Positions 7,514-14,863 of a stretch of 25,431 nt of DNA are shown in pieces. The number at the start of each line of letters is the position of its first letter. Within the stretch, counting starts at the first letter, position 1. The stretch covers positions 6,154-31,584 of the forward strand of contig DMTS01000056.1 in assembly GCA_003477045.1 (NCBI GenBank), written 5' to 3'. Below the pieces are notes generated by a model. That model was not told the origin of the DNA. It saw nothing but the letters and a program-made list of their open reading frames with translations, and made no database searches. Both the position numbers and the translations under genes were made by a program. The DNA comes from Candidatus Delongbacteria bacterium. GTDB taxonomy: Bacteria > UBA4055.

Positions 7514-9334
7514 ATGATCTCCCGCGAGCAGATAGAAAAAGTACAGAATACAGCTGACATTGTAGATATCATCGGCGAAAGGATCGATGTAAAAAGAGCA
7601 GGATCGAATTATAAAGCCAGATGTCCTTTCCATGACGAAAAAACACCATCTTTCATGATATCTTCATCAAAGCAGATATTCAAATGTTTCGGATGCGGAG
7701 CTTCAGGAGATTCCATAAAATTCGTAATGATGTACGATAATGTTTCTTATCCCGATGCGATCAGGCATATTGCTACAAAATACGGAATTGAGATCGTTGA
7801 AACATACGGAGACCGTGTAAAAGATCCCTCTTCTGACGATAAGAAAGAACTGTTGAGGATTTTAAATAAAAATGCATGTGATTTTTTCCATGAAAATCTG
7901 ATCAGAGAATACGGAAAAGAAAATTCAGGCGTTATAAAATATCTTAACGATAGAAAGATAGACCGTGAATATGCAGATAAATTCATGCTAGGTTACGCTC
8001 AGGATGACTGGCAGCTTCTTGTTTCCGATCAGAGATTCAGCGTCTATAATGACGATGTACTTGTAGAAGCGGGATTAAGAAAAAAGAATGAGAAGGGAAA
8101 TGTTTACGATCAGTTCAGGAACAGGCTCATATTTCCGATCTATGATCAGATGGGGAATGTTGTCGCTTTCAGCGGAAGAACTCTCGACGATGAAATTCCG
8201 CCGAAATACTTAAACTCCCCGGAAACTTCTCTATATAAAAAAACCAATGTTCTATACGGTCTTTATCAGGCCATGGACACAATTAGAAAATCAAAAGAAA
8301 TAATACTTGTTGAAGGGAACATAGATCTTATTTCCATGCACAAATTCGGATTCACAAATACTGTGGCTATATGCGGCACGGCATTCACGGAAAGTCATGC
8401 GCTTCTAATTAAAAGAAATTCAGATAAGATCACTGTTCTTCTTGACGGGGATGAACCCGGCAGAAAATCAGCGCTGAGAACTTCAGAGATACTTATTTCA
8501 TGCGGTGTAATACCTTCTATAGTTATACTGCCGGAAGAATCAGATCCTGACAGCTTTTTATACGAGAGAGGGTCTCCTGAGCTTAAAATGCTGATGGATG
8601 ATCCGATGAACATAGTTGAGCTGAGTATTCTGCTTCACAGAGGTGATAATCCTGAAGATCCGAACAGCAAAGTTTCATCGGCAAAAGCCGTGATAGGCAC
8701 ATTAAAAAAAATAAAAGACATGATCACGCTTGATCTGTTCATGAAGGAGGCTGCATTAAAACTCGGTATAGATCTTGCGATTCTAAAAAAAGAGCTGTTG
8801 CATACCAGTAATGACCATACCGAAAAAAATAGAACAAAGCATGAAAAAGAGCAGGAATATATAGCCAGAAATGACGATATGATAGAATTCAGCATTGCAT
8901 ACCTTATGCTTTCCGATGAGACATCGAGAAAGAAATTTCTGACAGAATTAAGCGAAGAGGATTTTAAGAACGACGACATATCAAGGTTGTTTCGAAGAAT
9001 TTACGAACTGTTTGAAGAAGGTGAACAGATAAAATTAAATAATATTTTATTTGACTTTGATGAAAAATTCAAGGATTTTATGATAGGTTTTGTTATCGAG
9101 CAGGACAGAGCGTTTTCCGGTGATACGGATAATGCGGAAATCGAAACTCAAAGAAAGAAAATGGAAAAAGCTTTCTCTGATAATCTTTTTAAGATGAAGG
9201 CAAGAAAGATCGGGGAAAAGATAAAAAATCTGAACTCTGAGCTTAAGTACACTGCCGACGCTGATAGGCAGAACCAGATCCTGAACGAAATATCAGGACT
9301 AAAAAAGCAGCAGAAGGAATTTATCAAAAAGTAA
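7514..9334 (+). CDS. dnaG: DNA primase
   Basis: A 606-aa replicative primase that makes RNA primers at the fork. The N-terminal CHC2 zinc finger is complete (C37, H40, C58, C61). The core carries the RNA-polymerase basic-motif region (NRLIFPIYDQMGNVVAFSGR) and a Toprim domain with E267 in ILVEGNIDL and D311-G-D313 in LLDGDEPGRKS, the metal-binding acidic residues. The C-terminal helical part (about 450-606, ending in a Lys-rich coiled-coil segment) is the helicase-interacting region. The length is normal for the family. AAGG sits 8 bases before the ATG. In many bacteria dnaG is followed by rpoD; here the next gene, 17 bases on, is a Crp/Fnr regulator instead, and rpsU is not upstream. Confidence 0.97.
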   Translation: MISREQIEKVQNTADIVDIIGERIDVKRAGSNYKARCPFHDEKTPSFMISSSKQIFKCFGCGASGDSIKFVMMYDNVSYPDAIRHIATKYGIEIVETYGDRVKDPSSDDKKELLRILNKNACDFFHENLIREYGKENSGVIKYLNDRKIDREYADKFMLGYAQDDWQLLVSDQRFSVYNDDVLVEAGLRKKNEKGNVYDQFRNRLIFPIYDQMGNVVAFSGRTLDDEIPPKYLNSPETSLYKKTNVLYGLYQAMDTIRKSKEIILVEGNIDLISMHKFGFTNTVAICGTAFTESHALLIKRNSDKITVLLDGDEPGRKSALRTSEILISCGVIPSIVILPEESDPDSFLYERGSPELKMLMDDPMNIVELSILLHRGDNPEDPNSKVSSAKAVIGTLKKIKDMITLDLFMKEAALKLGIDLAILKKELLHTSNDHTEKNRTKHEKEQEYIARNDDMIEFSIAYLMLSDETSRKKFLTELSEEDFKNDDISRLFRRIYELFEEGEQIKLNNILFDFDEKFKDFMIGFVIEQDRAFSGDTDNAEIETQRKKMEKAFSDNLFKMKARKIGEKIKNLNSELKYTADADRQNQILNEISGLKKQQKEFIKK

Positions 9335-9351
9335 GATGCGGGACTAAGATC

Positions 9352-10047
9352 ATGAAAGAAAAAATCGAATATCTAAAAGAACTTCCGATTATCAAACTGC
9401 TTAAATCTGAAGAATTAAATAAACTCGAAGATAAATTTCATGTCGAGAATGTTTCGAAGAACAAATTTGTGTTCGAAGAGGGAAATTCCTGTATCTGGGT
9501 TTACTTTGTTTGTTCAGGCAGGGTCAAGCTACTTGCTCATTCATCCGCGGGAAAGGATTTTATAATAAGGATAGTATCATCCAACGATCTGATCTCTGAC
9601 AATAATCTTATATTTAAAAGGGACCCTGAATGCGCATACAGCGCAAAAGCGCTGGAAAGTTCAGTCGTTGCGAAAATCTCTACAAACGATTTTTTATCAT
9701 TCCTTGATAAAAAACCTGAACTTTTCAAAAGTTATGCAGAGATCATTGATGCTCATCTTTTAGAAGCTTATCAGAGTTTGAAGAACATGGCTTTCGAAAA
9801 AGTTGAAAGAAGGATCGCCCGTCATTTAATACAGTTCGCAAAAAACACAGGCGAAAAAACTGACGAAGGAATAAAGCTCGGAGTGAAACTTTCAAGGCAG
9901 GAAATTGCGAACCTGACCGGCACTACTATAGAAACAGCTATACGAGTTATGAGCAAATTCAAAAAACTGAAAATAATTTCAGAAAAAGAAGGTCATATTT
10001 TTATAATCGAAAGGCATAAACTTGTAAATGTAGCCGAAGAATTTTAA
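9352..10047 (+). CDS. Crp/Fnr-family transcriptional regulator
   Basis: A 231-aa protein with an N-terminal cyclic-nucleotide-binding-like beta-roll (about 15-125), a dimerisation helix (about 130-160) and a C-terminal winged helix-turn-helix (about 165-225). The recognition segment is LSRQEIANLTGTTIETAIR (180-198). E194 and R198 match the conserved Glu and Arg of Crp/Fnr that read the TGA half-site core, whereas Ile193 replaces the Crp Arg180. The usual phosphate-binding cassette (GE..L with Arg-Ser) is not seen in the corresponding stretch (ISDNNLIFKRDPECAYSAKA), and there is no N-terminal cysteine cluster as in Fnr, so neither cAMP nor an Fe-S cluster is an obvious ligand. It lies between dnaG and a TPR gene. 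A Crp-like palindrome at 5385-5400 is a candidate target. Confidence 0.92.
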   Translation: MKEKIEYLKELPIIKLLKSEELNKLEDKFHVENVSKNKFVFEEGNSCIWVYFVCSGRVKLLAHSSAGKDFIIRIVSSNDLISDNNLIFKRDPECAYSAKALESSVVAKISTNDFLSFLDKKPELFKSYAEIIDAHLLEAYQSLKNMAFEKVERRIARHLIQFAKNTGEKTDEGIKLGVKLSRQEIANLTGTTIETAIRVMSKFKKLKIISEKEGHIFIIERHKLVNVAEEF

Positions 10048-10070
10048 TAAGTAAATTAAAGAGACCAAAA

Positions 10071-11165
10071 ATGAACAGCTCAATGAAAGACACAGCAGGC
10101 AGGATCGAAAAACTTTTTAAGGAAGATAAAAGATTTTTCGTTTTTTATGCGGATTTGATCAGAGAGTACGGGAATCAGGACAGGGCATTAAAAATACTGA
10201 AGGATAATATAAACCTGTTCACGGACTATTCTACCGGTGAGCTGGTTCTTGGAGAAATGTTTTTCAATCAGAGAAAATTCGATCAGGCGGAGATGCTTTT
10301 TAAAGGAGCTTTAAAAAAAGATAAAACATGCGTAAAGGCTATGAAATATCTTTCAGTCCTCGAAGAAGCTAAAGGAAATAAAGCTGCTCAGATCGATATT
10401 TTGAACGAGCTGCTCAAGTATGACCCATTCGACCAGGACGCAAAGAATTTTATCAGAATGAATGTGCCGGCTACAGCTGCTCCGGAAATAATACCTGAAA
10501 CCCCCGAAAAGGAAATTAAACACTCCGCTCCTGAACCGCTGAAGGAGGGACAAGCTTTTGATCCGGATGAGTATTTCAGCAAGATCAATTCATCAGATGA
10601 CATTCAGGTGCCCGAGATATCATTCGAGACCGCTGAAGAAAATTTTAAAAAACATAAATTCAGCGAAGAAGTCCTTAATAAAGAAAAAAGTTTCTCAGAA
10701 GATATTACAGAAAGCCTCGATTCATTGACAAAGAGTTTTATTACCGAGTCAAAAGCGGCAGAGGATAAAGCCAAGTTGACGGATTATTCCGACATAATTA
10801 AAGTAAAACCTGAAGTAAAAAACGAGCTGGATCTTAATTATCAGGATAAAGACCCGAAGATAGCAAAGATTCTTAGCGAACTGAATCTTCCGTCAAAAGA
10901 GTATAAAGAGAAAATGATGGCTTTATCAGAATATCTGAGCGAAGATCCTGAAGATTACGAAAGACAGGTAAATTTTGCACGCGCCAAATTCAAATTCGCG
11001 GCAGCTTCAATAAAGAAAGAACTCCAGTACTATTCAAAAAAGATCAAAGAAGAACCCAAAAATGAAAAATACAACCAGATCATGAAAACTTATAGAGAAG
11101 AGCTGCTTAAGCTCGATAAAGATCTTATTGAGGATTTGAACAGACTTAAAAATCTGTATTATTAA
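10071..11165 (+). CDS. TPR-repeat protein with acidic linker and C-terminal coiled coil
   Basis: A 364-aa protein without signal peptide or membrane segment. Residues about 15-125 contain tetratricopeptide-like helical pairs (for example GEMFFNQRKFDQAEMLFKGA). Residues about 130-260 are acidic, rich in Glu, Pro and Ser, and probably disordered. From about 285 onwards the sequence is heptad-like and charged (YYSKKIKEEPKNEKYNQIMK), consistent with a coiled coil. No enzyme motif. The stop codon abuts the start of the next gene, a SPOR protein, so the two are probably translationally coupled. A scaffolding or adaptor role is inference; I do not recognise a named family. Confidence 0.75.
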   Translation: MNSSMKDTAGRIEKLFKEDKRFFVFYADLIREYGNQDRALKILKDNINLFTDYSTGELVLGEMFFNQRKFDQAEMLFKGALKKDKTCVKAMKYLSVLEEAKGNKAAQIDILNELLKYDPFDQDAKNFIRMNVPATAAPEIIPETPEKEIKHSAPEPLKEGQAFDPDEYFSKINSSDDIQVPEISFETAEENFKKHKFSEEVLNKEKSFSEDITESLDSLTKSFITESKAAEDKAKLTDYSDIIKVKPEVKNELDLNYQDKDPKIAKILSELNLPSKEYKEKMMALSEYLSEDPEDYERQVNFARAKFKFAAASIKKELQYYSKKIKEEPKNEKYNQIMKTYREELLKLDKDLIEDLNRLKNLYY

Positions 11166-11660
11166 ATGAAAAAGCTATTGTTAACAGTATTTTTAACCTG
11201 CATTATTACTACTGCCGGAAGAGAGGTGTTGCGTTTAGAGGCATCATCCGGCTTCTATGGTATCGATTACTTTAAGAACGACACTGTTAAAAGCTCACCG
11301 GTAAGTATTTACGCAAAGACCGACATTCCTGAGCTTTTCGAAACAAAACTCCAGCCGGCAGTACTACCGGCTGCAGACAGCGTTTATCAGGATGTGAACG
11401 GTTTCAGACTGCAGGTGTTTAAGACCGGCAATATTAATGAAGCAAAAAAAAGAGAAGCGATGTATGTAGAAAATTTTGGGGAGGAGAATGTGATTTTAAT
11501 ATTCGAAAATCCCTTCTACAAAATTAGAGTGGGAAGATTCAGGAACAAAGATGAAGCAGCTGAATATCAGAATCTGTTGAGCAGAAAAGGAATTAGCGAC
11601 ACCATAATAATTCCTGATGTGGTAAAGGTGCTTATGCCGGCTAAGAAACAGAATAATTAA
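11166..11660 (+). CDS. Exported SPOR-domain protein
   Basis: A 164-aa protein. The N-terminus (MKKLLLTVFLTCIITTAG) is a signal peptide or membrane anchor; the Cys at 12 does not sit in a convincing lipobox. Residues about 78-155 are a SPOR domain (GFRLQVFKTGNINEAKKREA ... FYKIRVGRFRNKDEAAEYQN), a fold that binds denuded peptidoglycan glycans at division or remodelling sites. The ATG follows directly after the stop of the TPR gene with no clear ribosome site, suggesting coupled translation. With the S41 protease two genes on, it points to a cell-envelope module inside the operon. Confidence 0.82.
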   Translation: MKKLLLTVFLTCIITTAGREVLRLEASSGFYGIDYFKNDTVKSSPVSIYAKTDIPELFETKLQPAVLPAADSVYQDVNGFRLQVFKTGNINEAKKREAMYVENFGEENVILIFENPFYKIRVGRFRNKDEAAEYQNLLSRKGISDTIIIPDVVKVLMPAKKQNN

Positions 11661-11672
11661 AGTGATAATAAA

Positions 11673-12296
11673 ATGATCATATCTTTTGAGGGTATAGACG
11701 GCTGCGGGAAATCCACACAGATAGCTTTGTTGACAGACGAATTAAAAAGGCATAATAAAAAAGCTGTTGTTTTGAGAGAACCCGGCGGAAATAATATAAG
11801 CGAAAAAATTAGGGAACTTCTTCTTGACAATAAAAACAGTTCCATGCGCAGCGAGACAGAACTTTTGCTCTACATAGCCAGCAGAACACAGCTTGTTAGA
11901 GATGAAATAAGAAAGATGCTGGAAGATAACTTCATAGTTATCCTAGACAGATTCGCAGATTCAACCACTGCGTATCAGGGCTACGGTAGAGGTCTTGATC
12001 TGGAAATAATCGGGCAGCTGAATCATTTTGCTACAGACATGGGCAAATATATGCCTGACATAACTTTCTTTCTTGACATCCCGGTTGAAACTGCTTTTTC
12101 GAGAATGATGTCGAGAGGTGAGGAAATAAACAGAATGGAATCTTCCGATAAAGATTTTTTCGAAAGAGTCAGGAACGGATTTATCATTATCTCCGAAAAC
12201 GAACCGGAGAGAGTTTTCCGTATGGATGCCATACAATCAAAAGAAAAGGTATTTGAACAGTTAAAAAAAATATTAAAATCGAGAAATATTATATGA
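11673..12296 (+). CDS. tmk: Thymidylate kinase
   Basis: Phosphorylates dTMP to dTDP with ATP, an essential step in dTTP synthesis. The 207-aa length is typical. The P-loop is FEGIDGCGKST (Lys13), the DR motif is D92-R93 in LDRFADSTTAYQGYGRG, and a LID region with basic residues lies at MSRGEEINRMES. Arg in REPGG, near residue 36, is also a family feature. The stop TGA overlaps the start of ctpA (ATGA). It shares the operon with dCMP deaminase, another dTTP-supply enzyme. Confidence 0.96.
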   Translation: MIISFEGIDGCGKSTQIALLTDELKRHNKKAVVLREPGGNNISEKIRELLLDNKNSSMRSETELLLYIASRTQLVRDEIRKMLEDNFIVILDRFADSTTAYQGYGRGLDLEIIGQLNHFATDMGKYMPDITFFLDIPVETAFSRMMSRGEEINRMESSDKDFFERVRNGFIIISENEPERVFRMDAIQSKEKVFEQLKKILKSRNII

Positions 12297-13924
12297 AAAG
12301 ATTTACCGCGCTATTTTTATTGACTGCAATCACATTTTTGTCGGCACAGGACAAATCGACTGACTATTATAAAGAACTCTCCGATAACATCAAGCTGTAT
12401 TTTGACATACTTCTGACGCTGAATGAAAATTATGTAGATACAGCGAATGTAGAAGAGCTTATGACCGAGGGGATCAATGCTATGCTTTCTGTTACAGATC
12501 CGTACACGGTTCTTCTTAAAGAATCTGAAATTGATCATTATAGCGAACTTTCGACAGGAAGTTACGGCGGGATAGGAATTTATCTGGGGACGAGCGGTCC
12601 CGAGAAGAGACTCACGGTAATATCTCCTATGGATGACACGCCTGCTTCAAAGGTGGGATTACGGGCAGGTGATCAGATCATTTATATAAATGACAAGGAC
12701 ACAAAGGGAATGTCTGTAAAGGACGCATCGGATTACCTGAGAGGTGAAGCAGGATCCAAGCTTAAACTGAAAGTCAGGAGGATAGGTGCCGAATCACTGC
12801 TGATCTTTAACATAACCAGGGCTAAGATCAATATCCAGAACATTCCGTACTCTGAGGTTATTGACAATGAAGTGGGTTACATTAAACTTACTCAGTTCAC
12901 GGCAACAAGCTATTACGATTTTACAAAAGAATTTGAAAAACTGATATCTCAAGGCGCAAAATCGCTTATAATCGACCTCAGATACAATCCGGGTGGACTG
13001 CTGGAGTCAGCCGTGAAGCATTGCAGTTCATTCCTTCCGAAAGGCAAGCTTATCGTATCCACTAAAGGAAGAGGCAGCAGAATTGATAATGAATATTTTA
13101 CAGAAACTGCGCCTTTAGATACCGAAATACCCCTCGCGATCCTGATAAACGGATCAAGCGCATCGGCTTCTGAAATATTTGCAGGTTCTCTTCAGGACCA
13201 CGACAGAGCAGTAATTATCGGTGAGCCTTCTTTCGGTAAAGGCCTTGTGCAGCAGCTGTTCGATGTGGGAATGATGAAAAAAAGAAATCTGAAAGTGACG
13301 GTAAGGAAATACTATACAGCCAGCGGCAGGCTTATTCAGAAAGAAGATTATTTCGGGGATAAAACCCTCAACGGTACCGATACTGTTTTTTTTAAAACTT
13401 ACATCAACGGCAGAAAAGTGCCTTCAGGCGTTGGAATAATTCCGGATGTAAGGATCGAAGACAAAAAATATTCCGATTATGTGTCTTCTCTGAAAATGAA
13501 CAATCTTTTCAGTAATTTCATGTACGATTTTCATATCGAGAATCCTGAGTTCAAATATAGTGGAACAGCTGATGACGGTCTTGTAAATGAGTTCAGGGAA
13601 TACATTAAGAAAAATAGCTTCGAATATGTAAGTTCCGGTAAAACCATGGCGGACTCACTCCTTTCATTCTCTGAAAAAAACAAATATTCAGAAGAGATAA
13701 TCAGGCAGATAAAACAAACTCTCGATGTTTTCAAAAAATCCGGAGGGAATGATTTCGAGAATAACATTGAAGAGATAAGGTCGAATATAGCAATTGAATT
13801 TGGCGTTTATAAAAACGGCAACAGGGAAAAGTACAGAATAATAAATCAGAGAGATCCTCAGATAAGAAAAGCAGTAGAAGTTCTTAAGGACAAAAACGAA
13901 TATAAAAGACTTTTAGGATACTGA
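12293..13924 (+). CDS. Exported S41 (CtpA-type) C-terminal processing protease
   Basis: A 543-aa protease with a signal peptide (MKRFTALFLLTAITFLSA, then QDK), so it acts in the periplasm. A PDZ domain spans about 95-170 (GSYGGIGIYLG ... VGLRAGDQIIYINDKD). The S41 catalytic domain follows, with nucleophile S291 in NGSSASASEIFAGSLQDHDRA and general-base K316 in GEPSFGKGLVQQ. The 25-residue spacing equals that of the Ser/Lys dyad of Prc/CtpA. A long C-terminal extension (about 385-543), Lys/Glu-rich and helical, goes beyond the core. Family members trim C-termini of envelope proteins, including peptidoglycan hydrolases. It overlaps tmk by 4 bases and the next gene by 1 base. Substrate unknown. 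Confidence 0.94.
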   Translation: MKRFTALFLLTAITFLSAQDKSTDYYKELSDNIKLYFDILLTLNENYVDTANVEELMTEGINAMLSVTDPYTVLLKESEIDHYSELSTGSYGGIGIYLGTSGPEKRLTVISPMDDTPASKVGLRAGDQIIYINDKDTKGMSVKDASDYLRGEAGSKLKLKVRRIGAESLLIFNITRAKINIQNIPYSEVIDNEVGYIKLTQFTATSYYDFTKEFEKLISQGAKSLIIDLRYNPGGLLESAVKHCSSFLPKGKLIVSTKGRGSRIDNEYFTETAPLDTEIPLAILINGSSASASEIFAGSLQDHDRAVIIGEPSFGKGLVQQLFDVGMMKKRNLKVTVRKYYTASGRLIQKEDYFGDKTLNGTDTVFFKTYINGRKVPSGVGIIPDVRIEDKKYSDYVSSLKMNNLFSNFMYDFHIENPEFKYSGTADDGLVNEFREYIKKNSFEYVSSGKTMADSLLSFSEKNKYSEEIIRQIKQTLDVFKKSGGNDFENNIEEIRSNIAIEFGVYKNGNREKYRIINQRDPQIRKAVEVLKDKNEYKRLLGY

Positions 13925-14490
13925 TGACCGGTGAAAGCACAAAGCTGTTTCTTCTTAATCTTGCAAGAGAGAGTATCAAAAGCCGTTTCGAACAGACTGA
14001 TATAAGAAAAACTATAGATAAAGGAACTGTTCCGTCTGAAATCCTGGCGGACGGAGCCTGTTTTGTGACTTTAACGAAGAAAAATGACCTTAGAGGTTGC
14101 ATAGGATCTCTTGAAGCTTACAGGCCGCTTTATGAGGATATAATTTCAAATGCAGTTAATTCGGCTTTCAGAGATACCAGATTCGCTCCGCTTGATAGAT
14201 CAGAGCTTAGCGAGATCAAAATCGAGATTTCAATATTATCTGAAAGGATCTTGATAGATTATGAAAATTTTTCAGATCTTAAGAAAAAGGTCATTCCAAA
14301 TAAGCACGGTGTTTATCTGACATACAGTTACAATTCAGCCACTTTTCTTCCGCAGGTTTGGGATCAGCTATACACGCATGAACAATTTTTCAGTCATCTT
14401 TGCAGAAAAGCCGGTTTGTCGCCTGATTTTATTTTTTATAACAAGCCTAAGATCGAAATTTATACTGTAGAACATTTCGAGGAGAAATAA
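13924..14490 (+). CDS. AMMECR1-domain protein (AmmeMemoRadiSam system protein A type)
   Basis: A 188-aa cytoplasmic protein with the AMMECR1 signature LRGCIGSLEAYRPLYEDI and the downstream AFRDTRFAPL segment (residues about 55-100). The biochemical function of the family is unresolved. In many prokaryotes it occurs with a Memo-like protein and a radical SAM enzyme; neither partner is in this window. The start codon shares one base with the ctpA stop (TGATG). It is the last gene of the gltX operon, directly followed by a hairpin terminator. Confidence 0.9.
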   Translation: MTGESTKLFLLNLARESIKSRFEQTDIRKTIDKGTVPSEILADGACFVTLTKKNDLRGCIGSLEAYRPLYEDIISNAVNSAFRDTRFAPLDRSELSEIKIEISILSERILIDYENFSDLKKKVIPNKHGVYLTYSYNSATFLPQVWDQLYTHEQFFSHLCRKAGLSPDFIFYNKPKIEIYTVEHFEEK

Positions 14491-14513
14491 AAGACCGTTT
14501 GAAACGGTCTTTT
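14490..14513 (+). terminator. Rho-independent terminator of the gltX operon
   Basis: AAAGACCGTT and AACGGTCTTT form a 10-bp stem around a 3-base loop (TGA), followed by a run of T. It starts at the last base of the AMMECR1 stop codon. Because the convergent trxA gene ends at 14532, the symmetrical hairpin may also stop that transcript, although the T run on that side is weaker. Confidence 0.9.
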
Positions 14514-14531
14514 TTTAGCTGTGATAATTTA

Positions 14532-14852
14532 CTATTTATACTGATCTATAGCAGTCTGCAGCTTGGCTTTTGGAACAAGACCGATTATTGACGACATTAC
14601 TTTTCCCTGTTTAAAAAACAATGTGGAGGGAACAGACAGTATGCCGTACTCGGCAGCGAGTTCCCCGTCGTGATCGATATCGACATAACATACTTTAACA
14701 TCTCCGTTATCTTTTACGATCTCGTCTATTATAGGATCGAGTTTTTTGCACGGGCCGCACCACTCTGCACCAAATTTTACGATAGTAAGTTGCGCCTGAG
14801 TTAAAACCTCATTTTCAAAAGTTGACTTTGTGACTTTTATAGCGTTGCTCAT
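14532..14852 (-). CDS. trxA: Thioredoxin, with Lys in place of the buried Asp26
   Basis: A 106-aa cytoplasmic thioredoxin. The active site is W31-C32-G-P-C35, and the cis-proline is P75 in SVPS. Numbering matches E. coli thioredoxin exactly at the active site. The residues equivalent to Asp26 and Trp28 are Lys26 and Gly28 (IVKFGAEWCGPC), an unusual change at the proton-acceptor position. Ribosome site AAGGAG lies 5 bases before the ATG. It follows dsbD by 11 bases in the same direction; thioredoxin is the known cytoplasmic electron donor of DsbD, so the pair makes a coherent reductive pathway. Confidence 0.93.
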   Translation of the reverse strand: MSNAIKVTKSTFENEVLTQAQLTIVKFGAEWCGPCKKLDPIIDEIVKDNGDVKVCYVDIDHDGELAAEYGILSVPSTLFFKQGKVMSSIIGLVPKAKLQTAIDQYK

Positions 14853-14863
14853 AACTTCTCCTT

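Noticed and set aside
5547..14490. A novel defence or mobile island within the gltX operon
   Set aside because: All nine genes are recognisable housekeeping or envelope genes with similar style and tight spacing; nothing suggests recent insertion.
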